Part shown: positions 22,723 through 34,111 of the stretch, one piece after another
Layout: each line of letters opens with the position of its first letter
Position numbering within the stretch: position 1 is the first letter of the stretch
Assembly: GCF_042453785.1 (NCBI RefSeq)
Contig: NC_091675.1
Location: 3,298,501-3,362,500 of the forward strand
Direction of reading: 5' to 3'
Origin: Malus domestica
Taxonomy: Eukaryota > Streptophyta > Magnoliopsida > Rosales > Rosaceae
DNA: 64,000 bases
The notes under the pieces: generated by a model
Database searches by the model: none
Seen by the model: the letters and a program-made list of their open reading frames with translations, nothing else
Told to the model about the DNA's origin: nothing
Program-made: the position numbers and the translations under genes

Positions 22723-25505
22723 ATGAGGATTAAGCGGTTCGGGTTCATGGATTTCGATGAAGGCTCTCCATACAATTCACATTTTAGTTCATTTGCCGAT
22801 AATTCATTGCAACGGTGTAGATACTTTCATGTTCCCGGAAGTTTAGCTCTTGAAGGAGCATTTAACCACATTTCTAAACTTGCTGGTTCTTTACTATTCT
22901 TCTTCTCTAGTGGACCCAATACAAATGCTACTAGAGATATAGGGGGTAATTTGCATGATTCTGAACCTGGAAGCTCCACGTCTTACCCACAAGTTAAACA
23001 TTTTACTTCTGGTCGACATAATCTTAGAGGATTTCACTTTGGATTTGCATCAAGAGGAGAATCTGCTAATGCAGTGGTTTTTGGAAAGATTTCGGCTTTT
23101 GTAATGCAATTACTACACAGAGAAGCTGAAAAGCTACATTCACATCCCTTGCTCTCGTTAGCTGCTGGACTTGTACCTCCTTTCGGCAGCTTGTAAGTCT
23201 TTAAACTCTTCACGAGGGAGTGGATTAAAGTGTAAAATTTCCCAATCGGTTCTGTTTTTGGTGTTGATTACATACCTTTTTATTTGTTATTACCACCAGA
23301 TCTTCAAATGTACTAGCTGTTCCATTGGAGACTACGGATGTCTTGGATCAAAGGCCTTGTGAGGTTGGGCACCACAGATGTGCAGGATTACCAATTCCCG
23401 ACTTGAACTGGAGAAGACATGCAGTGGAACCTATTACTGGCACTGAGTTTCCTATGATTTTGGACGACGTTTTGACAAGGGAGAGTAATTCCAGTTTAAG
23501 TTCAGAGGTTGGTGTTTGTACTTTTGTTCTTTAGTGCAAGGCAGCCATGTTTATGTTCAGATCTTCTCAGTTACATATGATTTAATATCAACATTGTGTA
23601 CTGTTGCAGATCCTTGTGGGAACTGGATCCAAAACAATGACAATAATCAAAATAAAATCTCTGAAGGTCTATGCATTTGGGTTCTGTAAGTTATTAGTAT
23701 TTATATATTACTTCCGATCTGCATTACTTTTTGCATCCATTACCTTACTTGCTCTCTTATTTATGTATCAATTCTTCCTATGTAGATATCCATCCTCACT
23801 CTGTTTGCAAGAAATTGGGGCAAAAATATGCTTCCATTTCAGTAGATGAACTAAACAAGTGCCATGATTTCTATGAAGATCTTCTCAGGTATTGACAAAT
23901 ATCATGATCCATGCCACACGGTGTAGTGAAATTTACATTTTTTTCCGGATCTAATCCATAGATGCTAAATACTTTATGTTTCTTTTTTGCAATTTCGTTC
24001 CAAGCTGAGTTAGCATATGAGTCATCATATTGTTACTGTTAAATTAATTTTATTGGCTCTGCTGCTAAGTTTCATGGATTTGGTTAACTTGCTGCTACTT
24101 ATTGCATTTTCCATTTTGCCTACAGGGCGGATATTGATATGACAGTTAGGCTTGTGGTTAATTGCAACGGGATGAAAATCAATACTGTGAGAGAGTAAGT
24201 TATATCTTTGTTTCAGCATACCCTTTGATAATTAATTGGGTTTTGTATGTCTCTATTTTAATTGAGATAAGAGACATTCTTGAGGCTTTTTCGTTATGAT
24301 TACTGTTCTCAAACATTCATAATTCCTGTTATCACTATTAGGAGACCATCTCAGTTAGCTCCATATGTCATAGTGGCTTGGATAAGTTCACATTCAAACG
24401 GGTGGTGTGAATGTGAGTTGAGTGAACTTGACGCCTAACCAGCTGTTGTTGTGAGGCATTACATGTATAAGCTAGAAGTTTTACAAATTACGCACTCATT
24501 CACTATCTAAAGCCCAAAAACTGATTCTGCAAGTTAATTTGATGCGTTACGTGAGCTTAGCTTCTGCTTAGCTTTGTTCCTTCCTCGCTAGGTGTCCTAG
24601 TAGATATGTGTTACAACAATGTTGAAAATTGGAATTAAGTGTTGATCATTCTCATTTATGTGCTTTTGATTACACTGGATGCAGTGCCTTTGAGAAATCC
24701 CTTCGAGCTCGATTGGTGAAGGTAAATCATCTCCCTTTCTAGAATCTCCCTTTTTGTTTCTGTTCTGGTATTTGCTAATTCTTGTCCTTTGGTTCTTTTA
24801 GGTGAACCCAGAGACTGACTTTCATTGCATAAGAACATTTGGTTCAAATTTCACACAAGATATTCCTTTGCCAGTGGTAATACTATATTACATTATTGCT
24901 CTTGTATTCCTTTTTTATACCAATTGTTCTCTCAATTACATTAACATTCTCGAATATTTCAGGGAACGACAATTGATTTCCAACGCACAGCTGATGGAAA
25001 CTTAATTACTAAAAGTGAGTGGTGGTTGCTTAAACAAATAATGTCAAATTGAGCACAAAGTATACACACTTGACAAGACCCGAGAACTGTCCTTTCACAT
25101 TCCTAAAACTGTTCCACGCGTCCTTTCACATTTCTTGTTTACATGCTTTTAATGCTTTCATTTTCAAGTTAAAATTTGGTGATCGATTAGTATTTTGTTT
25201 GAAATTTTGCAGTTGAAGGTAATCAGATTGGAGCAGTCCATAGCAAGGATCTATGCAGTAAGTGAATTTTCCTTCTGAACCATCTGTTTTATTTTGATAC
25301 TCTCCATGGTGCATTTTTATATCTCATCATGTCTGAATATGGTGAAGAGGATCCAGTCATATACTTTTGCGGGGATAGATTTCTAATGCCCAAAATCGTA
25401 CTCTCAGGGGCCTTCTTTGACATGTACCTGGGTGCTGTCCCCGTGTCAGAGCAAACAAAAGAAGAGATTGGCAGAAACGTCGCCAATATTATTCAAAGTT
25501 GCTGA
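22723..25505 (+). CDS. FAP2: Fatty-acid-binding protein 2, chalcone-isomerase-like
   Basis: FAP proteins have the chalcone isomerase fold, bind fatty acids and act in plastid lipid metabolism; they are not flavonoid enzymes. Exons: 22723-23192, 23300-23507, 23610-23685, 23786-23888, 24126-24194, 24685-24721, 24802-24876, 24963-25014, 25213-25257, 25408-25505. They sum to 1233 nt, or 410 aa. Residues 1-225 are the poorly conserved N-terminal region typical of FAP2. The CHI-like domain begins near residue 227 (ILVGTGSKTMTIIKIKSLKV, then YAFGFY) and continues through ADIDMTVRLVVNCNGMKIN and IPLPVGTTIDFQR to RAFFDMYLGAVPVSEQTKEE. All splice sites are GT-AG. Its place directly after GPA1 matches the recalled Arabidopsis neighbours At2g26300 and At2g26310, which supports the name. 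Confidence 0.93.
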
Positions 25506-27236
25506 AATGTGGCTCCCTTGTCTAACTTTTTAAAGGGCAAGTGGTTGCCAATCCGGTGAAACTGCTTACTGCTCAGCCATATTTTTTGTTCACACGCACT
25601 GAAGCTCAGCAGTGCCAGATGCTGAAGACGTTGATTCGACTGGAAAGCCTCACAAGAGCAATCAGAGCCTGCTGCAAAAGTTTTAAGGCTTGGCTGGGGT
25701 CTCACCGGCTTCTAGAACAGCGATTATTTTCTTACGGAATGTGCCATTCTTTGTAGCTTAGCATATGTTAGATGACAAGTCCCTAGAAGAAAAATCATCA
25801 GTTTCGAATTGTAGCTACTGAAAGTATCCCATGAGAGTAGTTTGGTTTCTTAATGATATATACATATTTTTACTACATGCTTCTCGGTTTTCCATTTGAC
25901 TTCTTATTTCCTTCATCCCTGCTCTATTTGGTGGAAAGGGGTCTTGTTTGGGTTTACGGTTTTATGCCGGTATCACTGGTTGATCAACATGCAAAACGAT
26001 ACAAAAGTAATAATATAATTATACAGTAACTCAAACTCGAGCATTTTCAAGTAACTAAGTAAAGAAGATTTGAACTTAAGACCACTGTACAAAACAAGTT
26101 GGAGTGAACCATCTCAGTCGAAACTTTGCCGTCCATCATGTTACATGTGCCTCTCATGGGCTAAATTCTCCATAAATCATAATTTTTGTCAAATTTGAAG
26201 GTTGCCGTCACATCAAATATGGAAGCACTAAACATGTGTTTTACACCTTTTAACGAGGAGTTGAATTCATCATGCAAGGAATTAGAGAGATACCACTAAG
26301 CTATTAGGTCATTGGCCTTCCTCAAACCAATTGAAGATTGGTAAAATCATAATTTAAATTAATTTTTCATACAATTATATTCCTTATAAAAATTTCTGTA
26401 AGTTTGGTTCGTCAGTTAAAACATATCTTCATTCCTTTATGTCAAAGTTCAAACTCCCCTGTAACTTGATTCCTAGAATCCTATATAAGCTTACGATAAG
26501 GAGAAGTAAATCTCCAAAACTTAAGAAAACCTCAAGGAGAGGGAAGAAAAATAAGAAGAAAAAGAGTGGAATTACACCAAAACTAGGTTCTTATACACAC
26601 TTCTTTTTACCTTCTACTCACTCCTTGTCAATTTTTGTTCTTTGATACTCTTCAATTCATTCAATCAGACGGTCGGAAATTGAGAAGAGTGTGTGAAAGG
26701 TAAAAAGGGGTGTGGATAGCACTACCATATAAAAAATGGATGCTAATTTTACTATTTTGAGCCCTCTAATGCTAGCAAAAAAACAAAAAACCAACCAAAC
26801 CAATTACACATCTACTGTATAATCAAGTATAGTAAAACCTTAAGTTAAGAATGTTTAATTCCAACCCCACAATTTTCCTCTTCCACCCAAAATCCCACAA
26901 CCACACACAAAATTAGCTTCTCTTCTCTAAACCTCTAACCTGACTCAACTCCTCTCAACTTTCCCGCCATCATAAACCTAAACTGATTAACCAGAGCCAG
27001 TTAAACACCACCTCACAAAATTACCATTTTTCCAAAACAAATTAACCACCAAACAGAAAAACACAACCAAACACTTTCTTCTTCTTCCCCCCTCCCCTCC
27101 TTACTTATTTGGTTATTAAAGTACAGCATTTGTGGGCTTCTTCATCCCATCCCTTCTTTTTTCAGCTTTCTCAATTGTAAAATTGGGTTTTCTCAGAAGT
27201 GTTTTGGGATCTGAGTTCTCGAAAATTTGTAAGGAA
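25506..27236. other. Intergenic between FAP2 and GH9
   Basis: The first 300 bases look like the FAP2 3' UTR. The rest is AT-rich and gene-free. About 100 bases of pyrimidine-rich leader lie just upstream of the GH9 start. Confidence 0.5.
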
Positions 27237-29473
27237 ATGTTTGGTGGAAGAAGAGGCGTCGCCGCCACCGTTGTGGCATGCCTTGCTCTCTTCCAAGGAC
27301 TTGTTCTTAGCGTTCATGGCACTGGTATTAATTACAAGGACGCTCTCACCAAGTCCATTATTTTCCTTGAAGCTCAAAGATCAGGGAAACTCCCTCCCAA
27401 TCATAGACCTGCATGGAGAGGCGACTCTGCCCTCGACGATGGAAAAGAAGCAAATGTTCGTCTCTCTCCCCCCTCTTTCTATGATTGAAGATTAACGTTT
27501 GTATCTAACCATCACATGTGACGTGACATGAATGCACCTCATGTCACATTAACGTGAGCGAGTCATGTACGACGGTCAAATACAATAATTTCTCGACTTT
27601 TGTTTAAATTTTTGTATTTTGAACTTTGTTTTTAACGCAGGTCGACCTTGCCGGAGGATACTATGATGCCGGAGACAACGTCAAGTACGGTCTTCCGATG
27701 GCATTCACCGTCACAACTCTGTCGTGGGCTGCCATGTTTTACAGGCAACAGCTCGAAGCTACTGGAGAACTGGAAAATGTTCTTGCCGGCATCAAATGGG
27801 GCACTGATTATTTTCTGAAAGCCACTCGAAAAAACAGATTATACGTTCAGGTATAGGAATTAATTAAGTTGGTATTCATTACTTTTAAAACTACAAAGTA
27901 ATTAGTGGTGATGCATGTATAATTAAATTGCTAATTATTTATCAAATTCTTAAAGGTTGGAGACCCAAATCAAGACCATCAATGTTGGACTAGACCAGAA
28001 GATATGCAGACACCAAGAACAGTGTTGAAGATTGATGATAGCACACCCGGAACTGAAATTGCAGCTGAAACTTCAGCCGCCATGGCTGCCTCTTCAATTG
28101 TGTTCAGAAAAACAGATGGTGTCTATGCTCGTAGTCTACTCAACAAGGCCAAACGTGTACGTATTATTTTTTAGGCGTAACATATATATGCACAAAAAGA
28201 ACGGGTTTACATATGTCAATTTATTTGTCTTTGTAGCTCTTTCAAATGGCTAAGGCGCATAAGGGAACTTACGATGGAGAGTGCCCTTTCTACTGCTCTT
28301 ACTCTGGCTATAATGTAATTTTCTTCAACTCTCTCCCCCTGAAATCCAATTTTAGTTTAACTTGTTCACTGTTTTTTCTCGTACTAATACAAAATTGAAT
28401 TGTTGGAAAATGTAGGATGAGCTGTTGTGGGCAGCAACATGGTTGTACATTGCCACAAAGAGGCCCTTGTATCTCAAGTACATTCAGGAAGAAGCCATCA
28501 GCGCCACCGTGTCTGAGTTCAGCTGGGACCTTAAATACGCCGGAGCACAAGTCCTCCTGGCCAAGGTACTTATTTATAAATAAATTATACCATCTTAACG
28601 GATAATTCACTGTACCGCATGGAAAGTTCTTGTGTCCGGATGAATTGTCTGACCCATTCCTTTTTGAATGCATGAGTTAGATAGTCTACTTGATTCGTTT
28701 GTCGGACTGTCCACCTTTCCTTTGTAAATATATAAGTTAGAGAGTCAACCTGATCCGAGACTAGGTCTTACTGTCTAAACAAGATTTCTTCGCAACACAT
28801 TACACATTGCATTATCATGATCGTAAAAGTAACAATACTAGCTAATACAACTAATTTGAAAATTTTATTTTGTGTATTATTGCAGCTGTTCTTTGAAGGT
28901 GAAAAATCCCTAGAGAACTACAAAAACGGTGCTGACAGTTACATTTGCTCAAACATCCCCGACAGTCCTTACAACCAAGTCACAATGACACCGGGCGGCA
29001 TGATCCACTTGAGAGACGGAGCCAACACCCAATACGTCACCGGAACCGCCCACTTATTCGCCGTCTACAGCGATATCCTCGCCCAGCACAACCAAAAAGT
29101 CAACTGCGGAGGCAAAGAGTTGGACTCAGGCGCCCTCCTCGCTTTTGCCAAGAAGCAAATGGACTACTTGTTGGGTGAGAACCCAAAAGGAAGATCCTAC
29201 ATGGTCGGGTTCGGACCCAACGCGCCCCAACAGCCCCACCACAGAGGAGCTTCGGTACCGAAGGGGGAAAACGGCATCGTTAACTGCGCCATGAGCTTCG
29301 TGAACTGGTTCAAGAAGGACGTGCCAAACCCTAATGAGTTGACTGGTGCCATCGTCGGGGGGCCCGATAGGTTTGATAATTTCGAGGACAAACGTTGGGC
29401 GTCGTCGTATACCGAGCCATGCACTTACGTGAACTCGCTCGCGGTCGGACCGCTGGCGAAGCTTGCTGTCTAA
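27237..29473 (+). CDS. Glycosyl hydrolase family 9 endo-1,4-beta-glucanase, class B (GH9B8-like)
   Basis: This is a secreted endo-beta-1,4-glucanase acting on cell-wall glucans. Exons: 27237-27455, 27641-27850, 27956-28156, 28237-28314, 28416-28565, 28886-29473. They sum to 481 aa. The chosen ATG begins [13 protein letters not shown], a signal peptide of about 28 residues with a hydrophobic core. The mature protein starts near [22 protein letters not shown]9 signatures are complete: GGYYDAGDN with Asp82 and Asp85, [15 protein letters not shown]-like [21 protein letters not shown] (404-411), and DRFDNFED to YTEPCTYVN with the catalytic acid Glu463. It lacks the transmembrane segment of class A and the CBM49 of class C. 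It resembles Arabidopsis GH9B8 (recalled). All introns are GT-AG. Confidence 0.95.
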
Positions 29474-31290
29474 GAAAAGAACCATGCACGGCCTATGATA
29501 CGTGTTGCCCAAAACCCTAATCCCAATCTAGTGCTACATATTTTTACGAAAGGAAGAGGTTTTGGGATTTAAATGTAAACTTTTGGAAACCCAAAACGTA
29601 CCGTTTGTTGAGAGAAAGCTGTAAAAAGAGGGGTGGAAAAATGGTTATATAAAATAGTTATTAAACTGTTTTTCTTTTGTTCTCTTCGGAAACTCTCAAC
29701 TAATGGTTGATATATTTTCCTTTATTTTATTTATAAGTGACAAAGGAAATTTAAACTATCCAAACTATATGGTAATTATAGGATAGAACTTAAAAGAGAA
29801 AAGAGATAAACACATTAACTTAATCAACTGACCTAATAAGTTATTAATTTAATGTTTCTTCCATAAAGGATAATCAAAATAGTGTTGAACAAGTTAGTGT
29901 AACAATCGAGTCTCCATAACAACAACCTCATCTCACAGTTGTGAAGCAATATGACATGCTCAATTGGGTTAAAATTGGACTTGTTTTTGTCTCTCTTTCT
30001 TCTCTTTGGTATATAAGTTTTTAATTCTACATAAAGATATATTGTTATTGTGTAACTGTTAGAGAGACAAACTAAATGTCAACTTTCAACAACACAGATA
30101 TTATCTCAAATTTAGTAATTATCACCTGCGTTATCCATCATGTGTGATGTTTTATCAAAAGATTTCAGTATTAGTTGAAATGAAGCTAAAATATTTAAAC
30201 TCTTATCTCAAAAATATCGATATAAAATATTTCAATAAATTAATTAACTAATCTCCTTGTTTGACATGGACCTCAACAAAAAGTAACTATATATACAAAC
30301 TCCATCATTGTCCGCAAGCATCGCCAAGATGCCACAACAAGGAACATCATCATTTCAACCGATGCCTTTCTCGACAAGAAAAAGTAAAGTTTAAATCCGT
30401 TTTAATTTGTAATCATTGGATTATCTCCCTAACACGTTCTGACCAACCATCTAATTAGCTTAATTAGGTAGAAAGATGCTTGGAAGATAAATCACAAAAT
30501 CAGACATCCAAATCTAAATCCGTACGAGTACGAATTACTTCATCGAAAATTAAAGATAAAAGAAATATAATGAAATAAAGTAAAAATATTTTTCTTTTTC
30601 ATCAAGCGATAAATTTTGTCGAACTTATATGTTAGATTAAAGTTTGAACTCATAAAAAAATTCAACATTTGTATTAATAAAGATAAATTTTGTCAACTTA
30701 TATGTTAGATTAAAATTTAAACCCATGTCCTACAAAAATTCAACATCTGACTATAATAAAGAGCCACCTGCAAAGTAAAAATGTTTACCCTTAGGATTAA
30801 TTAACTTTGTCAAAGTGGGTGGACAAAGCAAAATCTTATCCCAATTCGTTTTCGAAAGGTAGGTATAGAGATAGATGGTGGGCGGGTCCCACCCCGGTTT
30901 GGATAAGCCTCACCAGTCACGACTCACGAGGAGGGGAAGGAGAAGGAGGAAGACCAATTGCTTTTCACGTTGCCACGTCATTCACCGACATAAACCTAAA
31001 TTAAAGTGAATAAAATGTCTCTCCCTCCCTAGGGCCGACCACGTACGACGTGTGAGCTTCTAGAGGCTCCACGTGACGAGGCAAGCGGAAACTATGGGCG
31101 GTTTCGGGCAGGTACTTATCGGATGGCGCCCCGAGTCGCTGGTGTCTACAGGGAAACGGACTTTCCTTTCGATCCGGTGTACCCTTGTCTTCGTGGGCTC
31201 AAATCTTCTCAACCAATAAAAATCCTTTTGAGCTTTTATTTATTGGAAAATAAATCTTAACTGATTTTTTTTTTTAAAATTCTCCAACCG
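29474..31290. other. Intergenic, with one tandem duplication
   Basis: GH9 3' UTR and AT-rich spacer. At 30608-30681 and 30682-30762 there are two diverged copies of a ~75-bp unit starting GATAAATTTTGTC. The stretch 30880-31200 is GC-richer and contains CCACGTGACGAG, which includes a G-box core, but I find no gene in it. Confidence 0.45.
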
Positions 31291-31294
31291 CTTA

Positions 31295-31694
31295 GACCAA
31301 TTCCAATGATGGACCAAAAGTCAAATTACTCCCTAAAATTTCCCCCTAAACCCACTCCAACCCAAGGGAAAAATTTGGGCTAAATGCTAAATGCTAAATT
31401 AAGACCAGATTCCCCTCGAAATTTAGCCCAGAAATCAGAATTTAAAATTTTCAATATTTATTGGAATTTATTTATTTTTAGATTAAAATGTTCATAAAAT
31501 TAATTTACGATAGTCTACATATTTATTTTAAAAAAAATTAATTTAACAAAAAAAAAAGCCTAAGTTCATTCTTTAATAATCTCGGGTTAAAATTTTAGGC
31601 TATAACGGTTAGAGCAGAAAAACTGTTTCTGGACTAAAAGCTAAATTTTCCGGGCTAAAATATTTGGTTTTTAACCTAACCACTTGAGATGGTC
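31295..31694. mobile_element. Tourist-like MITE
   Basis: This 400-bp non-coding element has imperfect inverted ends: GACCAATTCCAATG on the left, and CACTTGAGATGGTC on the right (reverse complement GACCATCTCAAGTG). It is flanked by a TTA duplication at 31292-31294 and 31695-31697, typical of the PIF/Harbinger superfamily. The interior repeats GGGCTAAATGCTAAATGCTAAA-type phrases. Confidence 0.6.
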
Positions 31695-31697
31695 TTA

Positions 31698-32679
31698 GAG
31701 GCTAATTTCTTCAACATATGTATTTTTTAGGCCACTTTATCTATAAAAAAAGGACTATTTAAACTTCTTTTTTTAGTGTTACTCGATTGGATTTAAGGGC
31801 TCAAATTTTTTTCGAAGTTTGAAGTTAAAAATTTAAAGTTCGAAATTTCACCAACTAAGGTTAGTAATAATCATACATCAACTAAAAAGATTAACAATAC
31901 AAATAATAATGTCAGAATAATCAAATTCATACAAAAATTAATCTTCTCATTCACCAATATCACATGTGAAAACAAAATATATATAATTAAATTTGCACAA
32001 TAAATAATGTGACGATACTAAATAGATTCATATCATGTTATTGTATAGAAATTTAATCAATCAAGACATTATATTATAATTTAGTGGTTAAAATCTAAAT
32101 TCATCTTTGATTTATTAAATCGAAAATCAGAAAAACCGAAAAAAAGGATTGAGAAAATGTAAAGAATAAGGAAGTGAGATGGAAACATTGGAAGTAGAAT
32201 AGGATGTGAAGCAGAGGATGACAGCTCATTGAAAAAATATTGAAAGGTACATCTTAATTGGCAAAGGGATTGAGGATAAGGCCTAAAGTCTTTGCTGGCC
32301 TTGGCTGTGCACTGCCATCATTTTTTAAACTAATTATAATATAAATTGATAATAATAATTAATTAGGAGCATTATCCTCTCCTAATCAAATAATCAAGCA
32401 CTAATTAATCAAAGGCATATCCATCCTGTTAATCTCAACTGCCTTAAGTTAAAGCTATATATACAAAATATTAATGCACAGACAACAAAGAATATGATAA
32501 GACAAACACCATGCGTCTCCTTCTCCGGCAAATCTAACGCGCTCTCGACGATCAATCTCAAGATCCGCCGTCGCTCATCGATCCCATTTCTCCGTTGAAG
32601 TCCCAAATTCCATTTCTCCGTTGAAATCCCAAATCCTTTTTTCCCCTGATTTGTGAGATTTAGATTGCGTTTGTGATTA
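31698..32679. other. Intergenic and OXS3-like leader
   Basis: AT-rich spacer, then a probable 5' UTR of the OXS3-like gene from about 32480. Confidence 0.4.
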
Positions 32680-33533
32680 ATGTCGATCGCATTGAATAGC
32701 GCCGCCGCCAGGATCGGCGTCGCGCCGTCGTCTGGGTTCGCTCGAGGTGGGTTGATCTTCGATTCGCCGGAAAACCGCCGGAGAGTTACCGCCGGTGAGG
32801 TTACGGTTTGTTCTTCGAGTTCGTCGTCGATTGGGAAGAACAGCGACGATGGATCGGAGAGCAACGACGGCGGCGAAAATGACGAGGCTCAGAGCTCGTA
32901 TAAAGGTCCGTTGGATATGATGAACGAGCTCGAGGAAGTTTTACCCGTGAGGTTAGCGGTTAAACCCTTTTCTCATTTTTTTTTACTGCAATTTTTACTT
33001 TTGTATATTGGGGTTTCTCAGAGTGTGATTTGATTGATGAAATTATGAATAAATGCAGGAGAGGGATCTCGAAATACTACAACTACAAATCCAAGTCCTT
33101 TACGAGTCTAGCAGAAGCTTCATCTTCTTCCAACATTAAGGAGCTTGCAAAACCAGACAATGCCTACACCCGAAAACGCAGGAACGTCCTTGCTTCCAGT
33201 CACATGTGGGACAAGAACCGAACCTCCTTCCCGCTGAGAAGCAACGGCGGCGGAATTTCAAAGAGACTGATTCCGTCCAGTCGAAGCGCATTGGCTTTGG
33301 CTGTCAAGTTAAGCAGCTGCTCGGAAAGCAGTACTAGTAGCGCAAGCGAGGATTCCAATTCGAGCTCAAATCCAACGTCGCCGCGGCCGCCTCTCCCACC
33401 GGGTTACGCCTGTCCATTAGGAAGCTATGCAGCCTGGAGATCGTATTCATTGGCTGATCTGCAAGAATGTACCACCGCTACTACTGTAAATAGTTCGCGA
33501 TTCTCGGCGGCCACCACTAAACCGAACGTGTAG
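32680..33533 (+). CDS. OXS3-like (OXIDATIVE STRESS 3 family) protein
   Basis: Exons 32680-32951 and 33059-33533 sum to 747 nt, or 248 aa. The family signature is split by the intron: KGPLDMMNELEEVLPVR, then RGISKYYNYKSKSFTSLAEA, followed by the basic KELAKPDNAYTRKRR. The rest is low-complexity and serine-rich (CSSSSSSIGKNSDDGSESND near residue 45; SSCSESSTSSASEDSNSSSN near 205), as in OXS3 and its O3L relatives. Arabidopsis OXS3 is a nuclear protein linked to heavy-metal and oxidative stress tolerance; the biochemical role is unclear. The gene is tail-to-tail with the myosin gene: its stop at 33533 and the myosin stop at 34112 are about 580 bp apart, so the 3' UTRs may come close or overlap. 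Confidence 0.85.
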
Positions 33534-34111
33534 AAACCTAACTTGAATCTTGCCGGTGTTCTTGCCTGCATCGGAGGAGTTTGCCATGATGTCGTCAGGA
33601 GATATGGTTTTTTTCTTGTCTAATTTTAAATTGAGAGTGCAAGGGTAGAACAATTTGAAGTATCTGATGTTATTTGTACATACGTTTAATGATTAAAAGG
33701 ACCATATATTACGGCGTTCACGCCTGCACTCTGTTACGCGTTCCGTCTCCACCGATCTTCCTCAAACAATTAACATTATCTTTTCTTAAAAAGAAAAACC
33801 CAGCTACCACACGAATTTTACAAAGAATCAACACTTATTAATAATTAATTATCAACGACTGCGTTTTCTTATTTACATAACATGGACGCGAACGCGATGC
33901 TGAACTCGTCCCCTCGTCCCCTAGACCTGCAACTGACTGGATGAACCCTAAAACCCCGAAAAGTTAATTAACAAATTCGAGCAATGTAACGAGTCATCCC
34001 TCTTAATATTTAGATGACTGCTGCTCATTTGCCGAACTTCATAAAAGACATTTCCCTTTACATCCATCCGACATAAGCTTACACCGCGACCCCTTGAGCT
34101 TCGCACACCAT
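33534..34111. other. Convergent 3'-UTR gap
   Basis: Short AT-rich spacer between two converging genes. It must hold both polyadenylation regions. No additional gene seen. Confidence 0.5.

Noticed and set aside
27132-27236. Upstream extension of the GH9 reading frame
   Set aside because: It has no ATG; the ATG at 27237 gives a normal signal peptide.
28945-29512. Open frames overlapping the last GH9 exon
   Set aside because: They are other-frame shadows of a strongly conserved GH9 coding exon.
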